From NCBI GenBank assembly GCA_024223125.1, contig JAAEOP010000472.1:1-8396 (forward strand): DNA of 8,396 nucleotides. The letters are read 5' to 3'. Positions 7,925-8,396 of the stretch are shown piece after piece. How positions within the stretch are numbered: the stretch's first letter is position 1; every line of letters begins with the position of its first letter. Origin of the DNA: Chloroflexota bacterium (lineage in GTDB: Bacteria; Chloroflexota; Anaerolineae; Promineifilales; Promineifilaceae). The notes beneath the pieces were generated by a model. It was not told where the DNA came from, did no database searches, and was given only the letters and a program-made list of their open reading frames with translations. Position numbers and translations under genes: made by a program.

Positions 7925-8218
7925 TCAGGTTGAGCCTGGCAAAGAACAGATTTTCCAGTAACGGTGGAGTTTAGAGCCGACGGTAGCCAGAAAAGTTTGT
8001 CCTCGTGCCGAGCGTAAGGATTCCGGTTGAACCATAAGTCCAGGGATAGTCTCAATCGGGTTGGCCTTGTCCTCGGCTAACAGGAGGTCGGTCTCTGTAG
8101 CGGCGACACACTCTTGCTTGAGATGCAATTGCAAAAGAGCGGTGACCAGCAACAGATAAAATTGAATGGTCACACCCTCTTTGGTGGTGGAGAGCAAATG
8201 CAAGCCAGTCAGGGCTGT
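7925..8218 (-). pseudogene. C-terminal remnant of an IS4-type (DDE) transposase
   Basis: The - strand frame is open from just after a stop at 8219-8221 down to the stop at 7925-7927 and has no convincing start. Near its beginning it reads GLHLLSTTKEGVTIQFYLLL, a pattern typical of the end of the DDE_Tnp_1/IS4 catalytic domain (H, LLS, G..IQ.Y). Near its end it reads FLATVGSKLHRYWKI, resembling the C-terminal tail of such transposases. The upstream catalytic part with the DDE residues is absent and stops interrupt the frame, so the copy is dead. The exact IS family is not certain. No terminal inverted repeat was identified. Confidence 0.55.
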
Positions 8219-8262
8219 TCAGTTCTAAAGAATTCCATCATAATTGAGAACATTTTCCAGGT

Positions 8263-8394
8263 TCATGCAATTATCAAAAAGTTCTGAGCTAACATTTTCA
8301 ACTTCGTCTCGATTTCTTCGTGCCCTAAGATAATCTGCTCGTCAACAGCAAACGCACTGAGAACTTGAATTGCTTTTTGGTCATTGAAGTGGTC
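8263..8394 (-). pseudogene. Fragment of an ISAs1-like transposase, cut by the window end
   Basis: This - strand frame enters from beyond the window end and stops at 8263-8265. It contains KAIQVLSAFAVDEQIILGH followed by EEIETK. That resembles the ISAs1-family core (H/V-SAFA...VLGQ..V..K), but the usual SNEI after the Lys is replaced by unrelated residues and a stop follows within a dozen codons. This suggests a frameshift or deletion. Only 43 codons are visible, so the family call is tentative. The 44 bases between this fragment and the next remnant carry nothing recognisable. Confidence 0.35.
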
Positions 8395-8396
8395 AA

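Overview
The window reads as bacterial chromosome with mid-range GC (roughly half, judged by eye) and compact genes, all five intact ones on the + strand. The genes look like the host's own housekeeping or catabolic genes. The last 550 bases look like a graveyard of insertion sequences. The frequent palindrome CGGCCG and the GC-rich palindromic repeats between genes remind me of Chloroflexota (Anaerolineae and relatives), but that is a weak inference; the protein families alone do not fix the phylum.

Layout. 1-196 is a non-coding leader with several CATATGG-type motifs and inverted repeats. 197-2917 encodes a 906-residue P-type cation ATPase with all catalytic motifs, but with unusual residues where Ca2+ pumps bind their ion. 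2918-3022 is a spacer with a long inverted repeat. From 3023 follows a complete arginine deiminase (ADI) gene set in the order antiporter, ornithine carbamoyltransferase, carbamate kinase, arginine deiminase (D-B-C-A), ending at 7846. A 16-bp-arm hairpin followed by a T run separates antiporter and arcB. A perfect 15-bp-arm palindrome separates arcB and arcC. arcC and arcA are only 15 bases apart. 7847-8396 has no intact gene. It holds a degenerate half copy of the arcB/arcC palindrome and two broken transposase fragments on the - strand.

How the genes work together. The YfcC/ArcD-type carrier probably exchanges external arginine for internal ornithine. ArcA deiminates arginine to citrulline and ammonia, ArcB phosphorolyses citrulline to ornithine and carbamoyl phosphate, and ArcC uses carbamoyl phosphate to make ATP from ADP, releasing CO2 and ammonia. 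The net result is one ATP per arginine plus alkalinisation. The ATPase lies upstream in the same direction; any link to ADI-derived ATP or to pH and ion balance is speculation. No arginine regulator (ArgR/ArcR/CRP-FNR type) is in the window.

I do not see a clearly undescribed system here. The points most worth checking are the atypical ion site of the ATPase, the excess of CGGCCG, the repeated palindrome shared by two spacers, and the motif cluster upstream of the ATPase.
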